DNA of 64,000 nucleotides from Bin80 sp965116685. Its GTDB lineage: Bacteria > Bacteroidota > Rhodothermia > Rhodothermales > Bin80. The notes beneath the pieces are model-generated. The model was given only the letters and a program-made list of their open reading frames with translations. It did not search any database and was not told the origin of the DNA. The stretch is taken from NCBI GenBank assembly GCA_965116685.1, contig OZ220707.1, forward strand, positions 1,302,001 through 1,366,000. The letters are read 5' to 3'. Position 1 is the stretch's first letter, and each line of letters starts with the position of its first letter. Positions 11,017-21,070 of this stretch are shown here, one piece after another. Made by a program: the position numbers and the translations under genes.

Positions 11017-11756
11017 AACGTTTACTATTATTGATTCTGCTTCTTGGGAGTGCGACCGGAAGCCGGGCGCAACTCCCTGTCGTTGATGTAGCCGTCCTGG
11101 CAGAAACCATCACAACCGTCGCCGAGCTTCGCCGACAGGTGGACCTGCTCTTAAAAGAAGTCGCACTGTCCACAGAAATCAAACAGAACACCAAGACGCA
11201 CCTGTACAGGTATGAGCGCGCCCTGTCAAAACGCGGCCTCATTCCGACCGAAGCACTCGGGACCTATGTTCGGAAGATCAGGCAGGCACATAAGACTACT
11301 GGCGGCATGACCTGGGAGGACCCGGAAGTATTTCGGGGGACCTTTTTGATGTATCAGGATCCGCCGGATCCTCTAGCAGCCCAGAAGGCTGCGCATGAAC
11401 AAACGATGGCGACACTCCAGGGGACGCTCGCATCGCTGCAGGTTCATAATCACTCCGTCGATCAGGCACACGAAGAATTGGAGCACTTGAAGCAAGAAAT
11501 CGTGCATGCCAAAGAGCCCCAAGAGATGCGTGATGTACAGGCGAACCTTCAGGTTGTGCATGCCCGCGAACTATTGCTCACCCGACAGGCATTTATGACG
11601 CTGGTCAATCTGGAGGCAGTCCGGGCTGCTGAAGCGGTCAGTCAAAAGGCACAGCAGCGCGTGCGCTATGACGCGTTCGTGGGAAATGCTGAATGGTTGG
11701 GAGATCCTACCCGATACGATGTGAAGCGCTTCTTGAAAATGCCCGAAACTCCATAG
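11013..11756 (+). CDS. trbJ: Conjugal transfer protein TrbJ/VirB5 family
   Basis: This 247-residue protein has a clear signal peptide (LLLLILLLGSATGSRAQ) and is otherwise helical, with a long coiled-coil-like stretch at about residues 125-190 rich in E, Q, H and L. This matches TrbJ/VirB5, the periplasmic minor pilus component, which has a typical length of 230-260 residues. It follows trbE by an ATGA overlap and precedes the multi-spanning trbL, the standard order. Identification rests on topology and synteny more than on sequence motifs. Confidence 0.8.
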   Translation: MKRLLLLILLLGSATGSRAQLPVVDVAVLAETITTVAELRRQVDLLLKEVALSTEIKQNTKTHLYRYERALSKRGLIPTEALGTYVRKIRQAHKTTGGMTWEDPEVFRGTFLMYQDPPDPLAAQKAAHEQTMATLQGTLASLQVHNHSVDQAHEELEHLKQEIVHAKEPQEMRDVQANLQVVHARELLLTRQAFMTLVNLEAVRAAEAVSQKAQQRVRYDAFVGNAEWLGDPTRYDVKRFLKMPETP

Positions 11757-11806
11757 CAGGTGCCGAAACACCTCAAAACGGAGCGACCCCCCATTGATCC
11801 AACTGC

Positions 11807-12715
11807 ATGCAAGCGCAACAAGCCATACAGAACTGTGCACCCACAATGTTTTTCGATTGTGCACAGGAAATTTTTCGACTGACCACAGAGGCTTGGCTGA
11901 CCCGCGCACTGGATGCAGCACAGACACTCTTTCTCAGTTTGGCACTCCTGGAGATTGTAGTAACCGGCTATATGGTTTGGGTCGGGCGCAGGAAACAGGG
12001 GGGAGACCTCATCAGCCAGTTTGCATTCAAGATTGGACTATTGGCCTTCGTACTCGGACTCTTATCCACCTACCACAGATGGTTGCCCATGATCGCACAG
12101 GGGTTCGGGGAAACCGCAGTCTATATCGGTGGCAGTGATGTCTCACACCTATCCCCCACCCACCTCTTGAATGTTGGGCTGAGCATGCTGCTCAGCGTCA
12201 TGCAATCCGTAGGGTTGACCTCTGATCTTGTGACTTCCCTGGCTGTGATTCCAGCACTCATCATGCTGCTGTGCTTTGTTGCACTTGCAGCACATTTGCT
12301 TGTGACGATGATTGAAAGCTATGTGGTCGTCACGGGTGGGCTCTTCTTCATCGGTTTTATGGCGTTTCGTGGGACGGCTCCTCTTGGCGAAGGATATCTG
12401 AAGTATGTAGTCTATGTCGGAGTCAAACTGTTTTTCATTATTCTAATCGCGGGGGTTGCCGCCTCAATCGGGGACGATATGGTGGCACTCTTGCAGTCGT
12501 ACGATAATCTGTGGCTGACGGCCTTCGAGCAGCTATTCTCCCAAAATCCCGACGGTGTTGCAGGTGCGGTGTCTTCCCGGCTGGGGTTTCTGTGGTCCAT
12601 GACGGCAGTGGCCATCTTGTTGGCCGGCCTGGGGCTTCACATGCCTGGACGGATTGCAACGCAGTTGAGCAGTGGTCTGACGGTTAATTTCAAGCGTGCA
12701 CTGGAGAACCTGTAA
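11807..12715 (+). CDS. trbL: Conjugal transfer polytopic membrane protein, TrbL/VirB6 family
   Basis: This 302-residue protein has about six strongly hydrophobic segments (around residues 38-55, 70-87, 120-135, 140-165, 175-215 and 265-280). TrbL/VirB6 proteins form the inner-membrane channel of the type IV secretion system. The length is on the short side for TrbL (often 350-500) but normal for VirB6-like proteins. A region near residues 178-186 (VVVTGGLFFIGFMAF) resembles the conserved core. It sits between trbJ and trbF with 50 bp before it and 2 bp after it. The ATG at 11807 is used; no strong ribosome site is visible. Confidence 0.85.
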   Translation: MQAQQAIQNCAPTMFFDCAQEIFRLTTEAWLTRALDAAQTLFLSLALLEIVVTGYMVWVGRRKQGGDLISQFAFKIGLLAFVLGLLSTYHRWLPMIAQGFGETAVYIGGSDVSHLSPTHLLNVGLSMLLSVMQSVGLTSDLVTSLAVIPALIMLLCFVALAAHLLVTMIESYVVVTGGLFFIGFMAFRGTAPLGEGYLKYVVYVGVKLFFIILIAGVAASIGDDMVALLQSYDNLWLTAFEQLFSQNPDGVAGAVSSRLGFLWSMTAVAILLAGLGLHMPGRIATQLSSGLTVNFKRALENL

Positions 12716-12717
12716 TC

Positions 12718-13380
12718 ATGGCAAAGGAAGGCCATCCATATCTGGAGGGCAGGTATGCATTTGAACGACTCTTTGGTGACCTTGCCCGGGGCAGACGCTC
12801 CTGGCAGTCCGTTGCTTTTCTTGCACTGCTGCTGAATCTCGTGCTCACTGCAGGGTATATCCATCTGGCTTCGCAGCACAAGGTGGTCCCGTATGTGGTG
12901 GAACTGGATGCCCTGGGTGAGATGCGCGCAGTGGGTAAACTATCGGTGCGCGATGTCCCGGAGCGAGCAATCACCGCCACGCTGCGCAGGTTTGTGCACA
13001 ACTTGCGAACGGTTCCTACCGATGCACGTCTCTTGAATGTACGGTTACAGGATGCACGTACGCATGTGCATGGCCGCGCCGCGAAGACATTGGTGACGGA
13101 TCTGGATCGTGACCGGGAAAATCTGGAACGCATGCTTGAGCGCGGGGACACCCGTTATGTGACCGAAATCAGCAGCGTTCTAAAGGTACCCGGTGAAGGG
13201 ATCCTGTACCGGGTATCTTGGCGGGAACTCCTCCGGGTTGGGCATGAGGAGCGCACCTCGGCGTACGAGGGGCATTTTCAGGCTCGGGTTGAATCTCCAG
13301 ATGATGAAGAAGCGCTGAACAGTAATCCACTTGGCATCTACATCATGGACTATGCACTGACCGAGGTGAGCACGCTCTAA
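12718..13380 (+). CDS. trbF: Conjugal transfer protein TrbF/VirB8 family
   Basis: This 220-residue bitopic protein has a cytoplasmic N-terminus (NPYLEGR-like: HPYLEGRYAFERLFGD), one membrane helix at about residues 27-48 and a periplasmic VirB8-like domain (VPYVVELDALGEM near residue 57). VirB8/TrbF is an assembly factor of the inner-membrane complex. Length matches the family. In complete Trb operons trbG follows directly; here the operon stops and trbG is found 29 kb away at 42874, so the conjugation cluster has been split. The stop at 13380 is followed by about 250 bp with no gene. Confidence 0.9.
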   Translation: MAKEGHPYLEGRYAFERLFGDLARGRRSWQSVAFLALLLNLVLTAGYIHLASQHKVVPYVVELDALGEMRAVGKLSVRDVPERAITATLRRFVHNLRTVPTDARLLNVRLQDARTHVHGRAAKTLVTDLDRDRENLERMLERGDTRYVTEISSVLKVPGEGILYRVSWRELLRVGHEERTSAYEGHFQARVESPDDEEALNSNPLGIYIMDYALTEVSTL

Positions 13381-13753
13381 TTGAGGGAAACCCGTGATGG
13401 ATGACAGTGTGGGGGTATTTCGCTGTAAGGACAAAGGATTCCGCCTTGGCCATTGATGATAGGGAGTGGCTAGTAACCCGTTGATAAAGTAGCGGAGACG
13501 CAGTTCAGGGGAATTATTTCGAAAAGCCGAGCAACCGAGATTCACATTATTATTTTTTCGCCAAGTAGAATTCTATCTTAAGAAGGCCCCCTCAACTATC
13601 AATAAATTCCAGTGATAGCACATATGAGCCATCTATTCATGTCCATATGTATGCTCTAATGCATCTTTGAGGTCAGAAACCACACGTTCCCGGTTAACAC
13701 TATCAATTCGAGGGTGAAGTATGCAAAGACGTCTCCCATATTCATCACATAAC

Positions 13754-15858
13754 CCCATATTATTCATCATGGATTTTCCCATGGCTCCAAAGTGCGTCTT
13801 TGGTTGTGAGGAGTCAGGATTTCCTGTGTGAGATGGGATCTGCGAGTTGACCTTCACGATTGGGGCGACTCCCGAGGTCATTCTCGCATATTTTCCGGGT
13901 TGATTGAGGTGGATTTCCGGTCAATCCATTCCTCATGTGCAGTCCAGTCCTACAGCGAGGTCCGTTTCGCTCTACACTCGTTCCAAGAATCACCTCCGGG
14001 GAGGGTTTTCGCTTCGGAGTCCGGCCCGAAGCAGGCACGAATTCCGGGTGTAGCGGAAAGGCTCAGCTTCAATATTCCGGTATTGTGTACCATTGCAACT
14101 GCTGAAAATGTTCCAGGAAACGCTTCCAGGCCTGCACGGCTGACTGGGCGATATAAAAGGTTACATAGCGGCCATGACGTGCCATGGTTGCACCGACCTT
14201 CAGCACACACAGTCGGAAGCGGCGAATGTGCATGTGCGCCTCTTGCCGACCGGGGTCCGGGGAGTCCTGCGCATCCGTCTCCAAGGCGCCCCCCGTTGAT
14301 TCGTCCAGCACAGTTCCAGGTAGATTCGTTTGACGCAGCCCCTGGGCGCATTGCGTTGGCGCCGGTGGAGTCTGTTCAGACGATGGCGTCTCATCCAACG
14401 GTGGAGGCGGACTATGCAAGTTGCATCGACTGATGTGAAGAAGCTGGTAGGCCAGCATGTACACCTGGAGGCGCACATCATTCTCCGCGCCGACCTCCGC
14501 ATCGGGATCCACTTCGTATGTACGCTCAATCGGTCTCTGACGGTAATGCGACTTGGGACGTGGAGAGGACGACAATGATGCGCTGCAGGCGATTTTCATC
14601 TCGCCCTGATGCATCTCCGCCTTCCCGCGTTGACTGTACATGGGAACCAACTTCTGACCTGGATACATCTCCGCGTCAAGATTGGTCACCAAAAAATAGA
14701 CCCTATCATAGAGTTCTCCCGGGCGCGACTTGATCACTAATACCACCCGACGAGTACATTCCCACGACTTCGCACCATAGGTCAATTCAATGCAGGTCAT
14801 ATCCTCCAACGGGCGATCCTTCACGTACTTTGCGGCCATCTGCTCCAGTGTCTTGTTCTTGCGTAGACGCATGAGATAGCCAATATTTTCGGCCTCCAGT
14901 CGTGCACACAACGCACCACTATTGAAGCCGGCGTCCATACGGACAATGACTTGGTCGGCGACATGCTGGCGCACCGCATGGGCGATGGGAACGATGAAGT
15001 CCTCGCAATCGGTGACCTCGCGCTGAGTTCCCGGACGCAATTGCGCCCCGAGCACATCCCCGGTCTCCCCGCACGAAGCAATCAGGGGAAGGAAGATGGT
15101 CCGCTTATAATGCCCATGATACTTGCTGCCAAGCTGGTTGCCGTGTGCATCCACGGGCATCGCATCCACATCAATGACCACTTTATCGCGCCGCCGTCCA
15201 CCGTTTTGGACCAGCATATGCTCCATCCCCACCTTCAGAAGCCCTGCCTTCAAGTGAACCAGATTCTGTACCATGCCCAGCAGACCCACCAAGCGGGACA
15301 TGGTCGGCTGCGATGCCAACGTACGATCTGATCCGACTACCCCATCCCCCCGACTGGTGCTGGTGGACACGCTAAAGGCCGCATCCTGGCTGACCACATC
15401 CGTCCACAAGCAACTCCAGCCCTGCATTAACGGAAGCAGCCACTGCAAAAGCAGTTCAAACAAAGGATAGTGGATACGATGTGGATCCCGAGGATCGTGC
15501 AGTTGATCGGTCAAAAAGTCCAGGATTCCGGTGCGATCAATCACCGACCGCAACAAGAATGCGCCTGCGTCCGAGGTCGTATGGTTGCGACTAGACGATT
15601 TGATCCGAATTGACTGGTTGAAGGGAAGCACAAAAAGAGGCGCAGAAGACGGGGACATGGGATCACCTTGAGGGTGAAATGAGTAGATAATTCTTAAACA
15701 GGTCAGCTGACTTGATTCAGAACGAAAACAGAGGTTTATTCGATCAAAATCCACGAAAAACAGGGCTAATCGCCCAATGAATGGAACAAATATAGCAGGA
15801 TAAGGCTCCCCAGATGCTTATCAATATGAAACTGCTAAATTGAGATGAATATTATGGG
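13754..15858 (-). mobile_element. IS1380-family insertion sequence, copy 1 (2105 bp)
   Basis: The ends are 15-bp inverted repeats with one mismatch (CCCATATTATTCATC and CCCATAATATTCATC). The flanks are a perfect 5-bp duplication ATAAC (13749-13753 and 15859-15863). The same ends define two other copies in the window. The transposase inside is intact and identical to that of copy 2 at protein level, so both transposed recently. Confidence 0.95.
14069..15658 (-). CDS. IS1380-family DDE transposase
   Basis: This 529-residue transposase belongs to the IS1380 (DDE group 1) family. It shows the family pattern: LASQPTMSRL, a conserved Asp in VIDVDAMPVDAHG, the GSKYHGHYKRTIFLPL stretch and an Asp in VRMDAGF. 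These are followed by IGYLMRLRKN. An upstream GTG at 15754 gives a 561-residue frame, but the ATG at 15658 is preceded at good spacing by AAGGTGAT, a strong ribosome-binding site, so I chose it. The gene fills most of the element and is intact. An ORF of 201 codons on the other strand recurs in every copy only because the element is conserved. Confidence 0.92.
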   Translation of the reverse strand: MSPSSAPLFVLPFNQSIRIKSSSRNHTTSDAGAFLLRSVIDRTGILDFLTDQLHDPRDPHRIHYPLFELLLQWLLPLMQGWSCLWTDVVSQDAAFSVSTSTSRGDGVVGSDRTLASQPTMSRLVGLLGMVQNLVHLKAGLLKVGMEHMLVQNGGRRRDKVVIDVDAMPVDAHGNQLGSKYHGHYKRTIFLPLIASCGETGDVLGAQLRPGTQREVTDCEDFIVPIAHAVRQHVADQVIVRMDAGFNSGALCARLEAENIGYLMRLRKNKTLEQMAAKYVKDRPLEDMTCIELTYGAKSWECTRRVVLVIKSRPGELYDRVYFLVTNLDAEMYPGQKLVPMYSQRGKAEMHQGEMKIACSASLSSSPRPKSHYRQRPIERTYEVDPDAEVGAENDVRLQVYMLAYQLLHISRCNLHSPPPPLDETPSSEQTPPAPTQCAQGLRQTNLPGTVLDESTGGALETDAQDSPDPGRQEAHMHIRRFRLCVLKVGATMARHGRYVTFYIAQSAVQAWKRFLEHFQQLQWYTIPEY

Positions 15859-17164
15859 ATAACTGCCCTGATCCACCATGCACAGTACATTGAATCAATA
15901 AAGAACGCCATGGACCTTCTAGTTTCTGTACGGTCTTTACCACGATTTCGTAGATGTAACCTTTGAATCGTTCGCTAATTCGTTCTGACAGGACAATTTT
16001 CTTCATACAGAATCCTAAGGTATTGACGGCCGAAACTGGAATATTCCCATTGTCACCGAACGCTCGGGATTTTTGGCGATCTCCGCTATGGTCTGCGCAT
16101 TTAGCCAGAACTGTAGAATTCATGTGAGGAGAATCTTCGGGTAAGTCTTTCACTAGCAGAATCCAATTTTGTAAAACATAAACCGCTTCGTATATAAGCC
16201 ACGCAGCCTTGGACGGAAACTCACCCTCATCAGGGATAGACGGATCATAAATCTTTTCCAGTCCTCCTATGATATCTGTGAAATAGTACAGCGACATATG
16301 ATCCTGGACTTTTTGCTTGGCAGCATAAGTAACCATCACATCAAAGAAGTATATACCAGCAAATAGTGGATTTTCCCATCGTTCGTCTTTGAAATTTGCG
16401 GGCTTCATGTTGAGATTTTTAGTAACCTGTGGATCCGGTGATTCATCTGGCTGCAGAAGTTTTAACATGTAGTTACGGATCGGCTCCCAAACCCCTAGCC
16501 CCTCTGCGACCTCAGTATCTTTAAATAGGGCCCCTAGTATGCGATTGCCCTCTGAGGGTTGGTTTCCTGCTGGATGGTGCCGACTATTCTCCTTAAACTC
16601 CTGATACAATATGCTATTGGTATCTGAAATAAGTCCAGTGAAATATGCATCTGAGAAATTTTTGACTCCGTCGTGCATCCACATCGGGAGAATAGACAGC
16701 GCGAAATAAGGCCTTTCTTTGATCACATAGTTTCTCAGGTTTTCTGATCGGCAAAGTGCGCGTAAGATATCTTTAGCGGAGATTTCGGATCGGCGTTGTG
16801 AGGGAATCACGGCTTCTAGGTTGCCTAAGTAGCGGCGCATCTTCGTTACACATCCTCTGAACGGGCCCTCGCATCGATTTTTATCATGGTGTGGGGATTG
16901 TCCAAGATTCTCCTCCTTCATTGATCCGATACGATCATGGAGTTTCTGTAAGGGTAGCGAGCGACGAATGGCTCGATCAATAAGTCGCAACCGGGGTTCG
17001 ACTAGGTCAATTAATTCTGCATGGCGCTGCTCATAAATCGAGTCGGACACAATTTTCGATATAGTTGGCAGCGATGAACGTGCTTGAGGTCGTGAAAAAA
17101 ACTTATAAACTAGAGGTTCTTGCAAAACTCTTCTACAATCCGCATAATATGCCCATAGACACTC

Positions 17165-17497
17165 TCATAGCAGTATTTTTCTCCAAATGAGAGGGTTTTG
17201 CAAGAGGTTCACTACATAAGCCGAGCCACCCCAAACCAGCGCTATTATGAAACTCCATTCTGGGGGTGTCAATAAATCGCCAGTAAATGAATGCAACCAC
17301 TCACACACTCGTCCAGTGGTACACAGGAGAGTGACTTGTGTGTTGAACTGGACATATAAGACGAGCAGAAACGCTATGATGGCCAATGGAATCTGTAATC
17401 CAATTCCCAATCTTGCACGTAGTCTTGTCACTCTCGGTGAAAGAGCGTAAATAGCGACGAGAAGTGTCAATAGGGTTAAGAGTCCGTCTAGGGTCAT
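17165..17497 (-). CDS. Small membrane protein, possibly N-terminal part of the downstream broken gene
   Basis: This 110-residue protein has three hydrophobic segments (about residues 3-20, 33-50 and 80-97), giving an inner-membrane location. I do not recognise the family. Its TGA stop is followed in the same frame by 13 sense codons that lead without interruption into the TTG used as start of the next ORF at 17125. The simplest reading is a single membrane-anchored protein of about 580 residues that acquired a nonsense mutation. Two separately translated genes of an operon are also possible, since membrane anchor plus cytosolic protein pairs occur in defence loci. Confidence 0.55.
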   Translation of the reverse strand: MTLDGLLTLLTLLVAIYALSPRVTRLRARLGIGLQIPLAIIAFLLVLYVQFNTQVTLLCTTGRVCEWLHSFTGDLLTPPEWSFIIALVWGGSAYVVNLLQNPLIWRKILL

Positions 17498-17993
17498 TGC
17501 TTTGTTAGCTGGTCAGTACCAACCCGCCCAAATACAGGATTAGCAGCCCATGGAGTCTGTAAAATAATGTCTTAAAGGTTGTAGGCAGTGCTTGAAGACC
17601 AACAGGGATATACAAATTGGGATTTTTATGGGAGAATTTCCCAGAACGAAAACGGTTTTCATATTTGAAGATTTTAGTTAAAGGTTTGTTTATTTGGCAC
17701 ATCAAGAACTTAGACCAAAGACCCTTGTGTTTCTAATGCTGCCGAACCCCCTTGTAGTGTTCGTACTTCGTCCACAATTCCAAGGCTCGGGAATCAAACG
17801 TAGCAAGGTAATGTTGTCCATCGGCAAGGTTGGGCGATGGCAAGACTCCGAGTTGAACAAATCACAGATGCTGGGTCTTCTGCAGAATCTTATATAGAGT
17901 AAACGTGGATATGAGTCTAAGAATTTTAAATAGTGTATATTAATCGGCCCGGTATTCTGCTCGGAGTACTCATTTAGAAAGACAATTTTGACA
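17498..17993. other. Divergent intergenic region before the GHKL ATPase gene
   Basis: About 0.5 kb of AT-rich sequence. It should hold divergent promoters for the membrane gene (minus) and the GHKL operon (plus). A short open stretch on the minus strand (17733-17861, about 42 codons, ending ...ATFDSRALELWTKYEHYKGVRQH) has protein-like composition but no start codon, so it may be the tail of a lost gene. Confidence 0.4.
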
Positions 17994-19880
17994 ATGTCTA
18001 CTCAACAGAAAGATATAGACAGGTTGGCGGCCAAAATAAAGGATAGTGTCAAGACGGGTGAGCCGGTCAAAACCAAACTCGCAACTAGCCAACGTATTAT
18101 TGCTCGAATAACAGACGGTATATACCGTGAACCTTGGGCAGCTTTCCGTGAACTTGTTATAAACGCATACGATGCTGATGCAACAAGAGTCATTGTTGAA
18201 ACGGGGGCCCCTGGCTTCGAGCAGGTAATAATTCGGGATAACGGCAATGGCATGTCGCCCCACGCAGTAGCCTATATGCTGAGGTCCATTGGTGGGAGTT
18301 CAAAACGAACTATTGCTGGAACCAGGTACAACACGGTATCGACCGAAAATCCAGATGAAAGCCCGAGAGGCAGACCTCTGATTGGAAAAATCGGCATCGG
18401 ACTATTCTCGGTGGCACAGCTTACCCAACACTTCCAAATTATTACAAAAGCTGCCGATGAAAATATTCGTACTTCTGCAACGATCAAACTGGAGACGCAT
18501 GATGAAGAACAATTAACAAGCAATGACGATGACGAATATGTCGCTGGTGTTGTAAATATTACAAGCGAACGTGTAAGAAAGTCCGATATTAAGACACATG
18601 GCACCTCAATTGTACTGTATGAGCTTCGACCAGAAATCAGACGCTCTCTGCAGAGCGATGCGCGGTGGCGGTTAGTAGATTCTATGGGCCCTGATGGCAA
18701 GCCGGTTAGAGATGCCCCTGTTTACCATATTGGTGTGGTGCCTGACCAGATTCAAGAAATGAAAGAGGGGAAGGAGGCAAACCTTCCATGGAAGGAAGAG
18801 GACAGTGGGATAGATAAATTCAAAAACCTTGTAGTGGCCGCTTCAGATATTTCGGGTCGCTCCAGAGCGCCTGCCAATCTTGAACACTTTGATAAATATT
18901 TGAAGCTAATCTGGAACCTTAGTCTTGCACTTCCGCTCAAGTATGCTGACCATCACCCATTCGATCTTAAAGGGGCATCGAATATTCTCTTTTTTAGGGA
19001 GTCGAAGGATGAAAGGAGTGCTGTTGAAATTGAGCTTAAAAAGCACGAGACAATCAGAGACAAGCTAAATCTGAATAAAAGAGATGATCCAGCGAGCATT
19101 CCGTTTAAGGTTTTGGTAGATGGAGTTGAACTACGCAGACCAATCAATCTTCTCTCTAAGCTCAGGCGCCAATCTCGTATTCCATCACCAATGCTTTTAC
19201 TCGGTCGCGTTGAGGAAGCATTCCAAGAGGAGGATCTTGAGCGGGCTGGCGGACAACTCTCGTTTGAAGCTTATCTCTATTGGAACAGCCAGATTATTCC
19301 GAAAGAGACCGCAGGAGTCTTAATTCGTGTTCGTGAGGCAAGTGGAACCTTGTTTGACCGCGGTTTCTTGAAATATCAAATTTCAGAACAAAACAGACTG
19401 TCGCAAATTACTGCCGAAATCTTCGTAAGTGACGGCTTGGACAGTGCAATCAACATTGATCGAGAGTCTCTCAACTACAGTCATCCACATTTTTTATACA
19501 TTCAGAAGTGGCTCCATCGAGCACTGAGACTTTTGATTAATAAAAACAAAAGACTTGCCAAGGAAGACCTACAAAAAGAGCGCCAAGAGCGGAAAGCGTT
19601 ATCAGAAGAAGTACGTATAGACGCTGCGGTTTCTGTCTGGGAAAAACAACAGGGTGAAGAGGCAGACCCGCCGATTGTCAATATCAGTGAGAAAGCTCCC
19701 ACTCCTGAAGTCGGTGGCGTTGAGTTAGAATGGGGAGAGCCTGAAGATAATTTTGATAACACCAAAGCTTCAGCATTGGCGGTTGTTCTGGAAGCTTACG
19801 GTGTTTTAAGCCATCTTGACTCTACCGAACGCGTAGCATTGATAAGAGATATCCTAATGGTTCTGGATGACCACTCATGA
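17994..19880 (+). CDS. GHKL (HSP90/MutL/MORC-like) ATPase of a predicted restriction-type system
   Basis: This 628-residue protein carries the Bergerat ATP-binding fold at its N-terminus: N-box FRELVINAYDADA (about 51-63), G1 motif DNGNGM (about 82-87) and G2 motif GKIGIGLFS (about 131-139). The middle and C-terminal parts resemble the transducer half of MutL/HSP90-type ATPases in layout. A charged helical region follows at about 515-550 (KNKRLAKEDLQKERQERKAL). MutL/MORC-like GHKL ATPases next to cytosine methylases are a known class of predicted restriction-modification systems, in which the ATPase is thought to drive DNA remodelling or cleavage. The stop overlaps the next start by ATGA. TTG at 17988 is an alternative start; I took the ATG six bases later. 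Confidence 0.8.
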   Translation: MSTQQKDIDRLAAKIKDSVKTGEPVKTKLATSQRIIARITDGIYREPWAAFRELVINAYDADATRVIVETGAPGFEQVIIRDNGNGMSPHAVAYMLRSIGGSSKRTIAGTRYNTVSTENPDESPRGRPLIGKIGIGLFSVAQLTQHFQIITKAADENIRTSATIKLETHDEEQLTSNDDDEYVAGVVNITSERVRKSDIKTHGTSIVLYELRPEIRRSLQSDARWRLVDSMGPDGKPVRDAPVYHIGVVPDQIQEMKEGKEANLPWKEEDSGIDKFKNLVVAASDISGRSRAPANLEHFDKYLKLIWNLSLALPLKYADHHPFDLKGASNILFFRESKDERSAVEIELKKHETIRDKLNLNKRDDPASIPFKVLVDGVELRRPINLLSKLRRQSRIPSPMLLLGRVEEAFQEEDLERAGGQLSFEAYLYWNSQIIPKETAGVLIRVREASGTLFDRGFLKYQISEQNRLSQITAEIFVSDGLDSAINIDRESLNYSHPHFLYIQKWLHRALRLLINKNKRLAKEDLQKERQERKALSEEVRIDAAVSVWEKQQGEEADPPIVNISEKAPTPEVGGVELEWGEPEDNFDNTKASALAVVLEAYGVLSHLDSTERVALIRDILMVLDDHS

Positions 19881-21070
19881 CACAGCATGAAGGTTTGGAG
19901 AAATCTGTCTTGCCGACAAAGGTAGATGAACTTGCAATTCCTCTTCCTCTCGATAAACTTCAACCTTGGCACAGACCTCGAAAACAGTACGTCCGTGAGA
20001 AGCAATGGCAATACTATACCAGGCACCTGATTAGAGTATTAAAGAAAAGGAATGCCCTCAAGGGGGGGATACTTAACTATTTTTCATTTCCGGGGATCGA
20101 TCACTTTGATGTCGAAGTTATCGGTGAAGTCGTTACAAATGCCGGGTTAAAACTGGAGACGCTGGGATTCCTATCTGAGGCAGAAAAGGCACCAGTAAAG
20201 GCGCGTTCTCAGGTTAGATTGGAGAGTCTTATTAAAAAAGATTTGATAGAAGACACGTCGGCTACGGTTCCATATCGAATACAAGATATTGTGCCTGTAA
20301 CCGGTCAGGCGTACCGAGAGGTAGAAAGGCGGGCTCCTTTCCACATAATTAATATTGATGCCTGCGGTTCCATAGCTCCGCCATCCGCACAACATTCCGA
20401 CAGGATTATCACGGCACTGCATCATTTGGTGGGATTACAGTTAAACCAAATGCGGCACCCATGGCTCTTATTTGTTACCACCGATGTGCGACTGGATACT
20501 CTCTCTTGTGAGGTAAGATCAAGACTGGAGGATGTGATTAAACGTAATGCTGAAAATTCTGAGAATTTTAAGCAAGGTGCAATAAACTGTTTGGGTGATG
20601 CAAATGTAGATGATCTTGAAGACGCTATAAATTGTGCAAAGGACCCATTGAGGTTCCAGTCACTCTTCAGTTTGGGGTTTTCTAAGTGGCTCCTTCATAA
20701 TGCACAGGTTGAAAAGTGGGATGTGGAGTGCCTGCGGTTTTACGGTTATTCAACCTCACAGGATGCCAGACAAATTTCAATGCCCTGTCTTGCTTATGAA
20801 TTCAAGCCACGTCCAATTGACTACAATGACCAAATCAGAATAGTGGAATCGCCTACACCTAGACCAGTTAAAGAGACCGATTATTCAATGCGGGCAATCG
20901 AAAGCACACAGAAGATGAAGAATATAGATTGTCTTTTTGCTAAAAAGCCAGAGATGGGGGTCGAATATGCCAAAAAGCAAAGGGATCTACTTACTAACGC
21001 CGGGTATCAGGCTGCGACTCTAAAGGAGTTTGACTCCGAATACATTAACAATGCTCTAGAGACTGATTGA
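19877..21070 (+). CDS. Unrecognised partner of the GHKL ATPase
   Basis: This 397-residue protein is translationally coupled to the GHKL ATPase by an ATGA overlap, so the two likely act together. I cannot name the family. The central part (about 150-215) reads FHIINIDACGSIAPP...HHLVGLQLNQMRHPWLLFVTTDVR. This looks like a Rossmann-type core: a hydrophobic strand ending in Asp, then a helix, then a second strand WLLFVTT. It recalls methyltransferase-like or TcmP-like folds. No PD-(D/E)xK, HNH or GIY-YIG motif is evident. Its 3' end overlaps the convergent methyltransferase gene by 64 bp. It could be the endonuclease or specificity component of the system. Confidence 0.7.
   Translation: MTQHEGLEKSVLPTKVDELAIPLPLDKLQPWHRPRKQYVREKQWQYYTRHLIRVLKKRNALKGGILNYFSFPGIDHFDVEVIGEVVTNAGLKLETLGFLSEAEKAPVKARSQVRLESLIKKDLIEDTSATVPYRIQDIVPVTGQAYREVERRAPFHIINIDACGSIAPPSAQHSDRIITALHHLVGLQLNQMRHPWLLFVTTDVRLDTLSCEVRSRLEDVIKRNAENSENFKQGAINCLGDANVDDLEDAINCAKDPLRFQSLFSLGFSKWLLHNAQVEKWDVECLRFYGYSTSQDARQISMPCLAYEFKPRPIDYNDQIRIVESPTPRPVKETDYSMRAIESTQKMKNIDCLFAKKPEMGVEYAKKQRDLLTNAGYQAATLKEFDSEYINNALETD

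Larger units (their letters stand above)
13633..17125 (-). pseudogene. Unrecognised gene interrupted by IS1380 copy 1
   Basis: The gene is in two parts, 17125-15859 and 13748-13633, separated by an IS1380 element and its ATAAC target duplication. Removing the element and one duplication gives one open frame of 460 residues with no indel. The junction codon reads Cys, in the context GQL-C-DEYGRR. I do not recognise the family. Visible features are a basic N-terminal region (residues 1-70), many aromatic residues in the centre (FAGIYFFDVMVTYAAKQK, MSLYYFTDIIGG) and no P-loop or clear nuclease motif. The apparent start is a TTG. The frame actually continues upstream without break, apart from one TGA, into the membrane gene at 17165-17497, so this may be the cytoplasmic part of a larger membrane-anchored protein. 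It faces a GHKL/methyltransferase cassette, suggesting a defence context. Confidence 0.75.

Noticed and set aside
13828..14433. 201-codon ORF opposite the IS1380 transposase, present in all three copies
   Set aside because: It recurs only because the IS is conserved; it has no motif or ribosome site and lies antisense to the transposase.
17163..17168. Recoding of the in-frame TGA (selenocysteine or readthrough)
   Set aside because: No evident selenocysteine insertion element after the TGA and no reason for Cys/Sec at this position; the gene is also IS-disrupted, so decay is simpler.
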